Source: Rickettsiales bacterium
GTDB lineage: Bacteria; Pseudomonadota; Alphaproteobacteria; Rickettsiales; UBA3002
Reading direction: 5' to 3'
NCBI GenBank assembly: GCA_027489915.1
Contig: JAIXZB010000118.1
Coordinates: forward strand, 1-28,619
DNA: 28,619 nucleotides
Of this stretch, positions 27,126 through 28,619 are shown in pieces; the first letter of the stretch is position 1, and each line of letters opens with the position of its first letter. Position numbers and translations under genes: made by a program. The notes beneath the pieces were generated by a model. It saw only the letters and a program-made list of their open reading frames with translations, did no database searches and was not told the DNA's origin.

Positions 27126-27638
27126 ATGGCCAGTGATGAAGATGATAAAGTAGAAGCAGATGAGTCAGATGCGGCTGAAAAGCCAGTAAAGGGAAAGCGT
27201 AAGCTTGTCATAATCATTGCTGCGGTGGTTTTGTTGTGTGCTATTGGGGCAGGTGTATTTTTCAGTGGTGTGCTTGGTGGAGGTAAAGAGAAGCCTAAAG
27301 CCGAAGATAAAAAAGTAGCACAAACAGCTGCGAAGCCAGCGTACTACGATTTGCCACCCTTTTTGGTTAATTTGAGCACGGGCACGGGGAAAACAAGCTT
27401 TCTCAAGATGTCTGTAACGCTTGAGCTAAAAAGTGAAGCTGCCAAAGCCGTGGTTGATGCTAACAAACCCCGTATACTAGATGCGTTCAATACGTATTTA
27501 CGTGAGTTGAGAGCAACAGACCTATCGGGATCAGCGGGCATATACCGGTTGCGTGAGGAGTTGATTGCGCGCATCAATAGCACGGTTGAAGAAGGGCTTG
27601 TTAAAGATATACTTTTCAGTGAAATTATCATACAATAA
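27126..27638 (+). CDS. fliL: Flagellar basal-body associated protein FliL
   Basis: This 170-residue inner-membrane protein associates with the stators around the flagellar motor. A short acidic cytoplasmic N-terminus (about 1-22) and a KGKRK stop precede a single membrane segment (about 27-50). The periplasmic domain then contains YYDLPPFLVNLSTGTGKTSFLKMSVTLELK and ends ...EEGLVKDILFSEIIIQ, as in FliL proteins. AGGAG lies 7 bases before the ATG. It is divergent from flgF and 40 bases before fliM. Confidence 0.94.
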   Translation: MASDEDDKVEADESDAAEKPVKGKRKLVIIIAAVVLLCAIGAGVFFSGVLGGGKEKPKAEDKKVAQTAAKPAYYDLPPFLVNLSTGTGKTSFLKMSVTLELKSEAAKAVVDANKPRILDAFNTYLRELRATDLSGSAGIYRLREELIARINSTVEEGLVKDILFSEIIIQ

Positions 27639-27678
27639 GCATTAATCCTTCGTTACAACATTACTCGCACAGGGTTAA

Positions 27679-28619
27679 ATGGCAGACTCACCTGAAGATC
27701 TCGATGCGGATGCAGCTTCCGAATGGGAGAAGATGCTTGCATCTGAAGATAATGCATCTGTTGATGTAGATGCCATTATGGGTGGAGGCGATGTAACGCC
27801 CGAAGCACCTGCGCGGGTTCTTAACCAAGATGAAATCGATTTGCTCTTGGGCTTCGATAATGCTGGTGCAGGTAACGAGAACACTAGCGGCATTTACGCG
27901 ATTCTAGATAAGTCGATGATGGCCTACGAGAAGCTGCCGATGCTTGAGGTGGTTTTTGATCGTTTGGTAAGGATGCTGTCATCAAGTTTGCGTAATTTCA
28001 CTTCTGATAACGTGGATATCAGTATCGATTCTATGCAATCACTGCGTTTTGATGATTACCTAAATTCTATTCCATTACCTGCCATGCTGAACGTGTTTCG
28101 TGCCGTGGAATGGGAGAATTTTGGGATTATCACTATCGATAGTTCGATGATTTATTCGACGGTTGATGTGTTGCTTGGTGGACGCCGTTCCATACGTCAA
28201 ATGCGTGTTGAAGGTCGCCCATACACCACCATTGAGCAAGATATCGTTAAAAAAATGTGCGAAGTGGTGCTGAATGATATGAGTGCCTCATTCGATCCTA
28301 TAAGTCCTGTAACTTTCGCGTTTGATAGGTTGGAGAGCAATCCAAGGTTTGCGACAATCTCGCGCCCTAATAGCGCTGCACTTTTGGTGCGGTTGCGTGT
28401 GGATATGGAAGAGCGTGGAGGTATCATCGAGATTTTACTACCGCATGCCACGCTTGAGCCTATCCGTGATTTGCTATTGCAGATGTTTATGGGCGAGAAG
28501 TTTGGTCAGGATTCTGTATGGGAAAGGCATTTAGGCCGCGAAGTCGGCCAGACTTACGTTGATGTTGAGGCTATTCTTGATGAACGGCGTATCTCTCTTG
28601 GGGAAGTTGTTGGATTCAA
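27679..28619 (+). CDS. fliM: Flagellar motor switch protein FliM (3' end outside window)
   Basis: The first 313 codons of FliM, the C-ring switch component that binds CheY-P, are present and open to the window end. The CheY-binding motif LNQDEIDLLLG is at residues 48-58, behind an acidic extension, rather than at the very N-terminus as in E. coli. The middle domain contains YEKLPMLEVVFDRLVR, LRNFTSDNVDIS, DDYLNSIPLPAMLNVF, DVLLGGRRS and GRPYTTIEQDIV. The C-terminal part begins with LLPHATLEPIRDLLLQMFMGEKFG. The long N-terminal extension is seen in alphaproteobacterial FliM. Confidence 0.96.
   Translation, partial: MADSPEDLDADAASEWEKMLASEDNASVDVDAIMGGGDVTPEAPARVLNQDEIDLLLGFDNAGAGNENTSGIYAILDKSMMAYEKLPMLEVVFDRLVRMLSSSLRNFTSDNVDISIDSMQSLRFDDYLNSIPLPAMLNVFRAVEWENFGIITIDSSMIYSTVDVLLGGRRSIRQMRVEGRPYTTIEQDIVKKMCEVVLNDMSASFDPISPVTFAFDRLESNPRFATISRPNSAALLVRLRVDMEERGGIIEILLPHATLEPIRDLLLQMFMGEKFGQDSVWERHLGREVGQTYVDVEAILDERRISLGEVVGF

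Overview
The window is a compact stretch of an alphaproteobacterial chromosome of moderately low G+C. The evidence is the rnc-era-recO order, the alphaproteobacterial forms of RecO, ParC and FliM (FliM has an acidic extension before its CheY-binding motif), a heat-shock promoter of the CTTG-N18-CCTAT type before groESL, and a flgF-flgG-flgA-flgH operon divergent from fliL-fliM under a sigma-54 promoter. I cannot name genus or order. Relatives of Rhodospirillales, Micavibrionales or Holosporales are possible.

Layout. 1-1797: end of rnc, then era and recO in one tight operon. 1865-2413: a small unknown membrane protein. 2463-4682: parC, convergent with a degenerate sensor histidine kinase (4679-6541, minus). 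6595-8896 (minus): two adjacent paralogous unknown membrane proteins. 9068-11062 (minus): groES-groEL with a hairpin terminator downstream. 11261-13521: family 5 uracil-DNA glycosylase, an anchored protein with a surface-antigen-like C-terminus, and trpS. 13669-15087: a third unknown membrane protein resembling the pair above. 15128-21812: hemB, an orphan BMP-type substrate-binding protein, a three-domain aminopeptidase P, a UvrD helicase and a GNAT acetyltransferase. 21879-23354: a D,D-carboxypeptidase with a SPOR domain. 23460-23855: a small unknown protein. 23918-28619: the flagellar block, with fliM cut by the window end.

The most interesting signal is regulatory. The four unknown loci (1865, 8896 minus, 13669 and 23460) each have upstream an 11-bp-periodic direct repeat of the PhoB-box type (CTGTCAY-N4-CTGTCAY). 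In all four a -10-like element lies 21-22 bases after a repeat unit. These genes are scattered between housekeeping genes, and three of the encoded proteins share one multi-pass membrane layout. I read this as a candidate lineage-specific phosphate-starvation regulon of uncharacterised envelope proteins. The minus-strand unit 8896-4679 might also carry the degenerate kinase as its last gene.

The genome is tightly packed. Four convergent gene pairs overlap at their stop codons, and no gap exceeds 300 bases. I saw no tRNA or rRNA gene, insertion sequence or CRISPR array.
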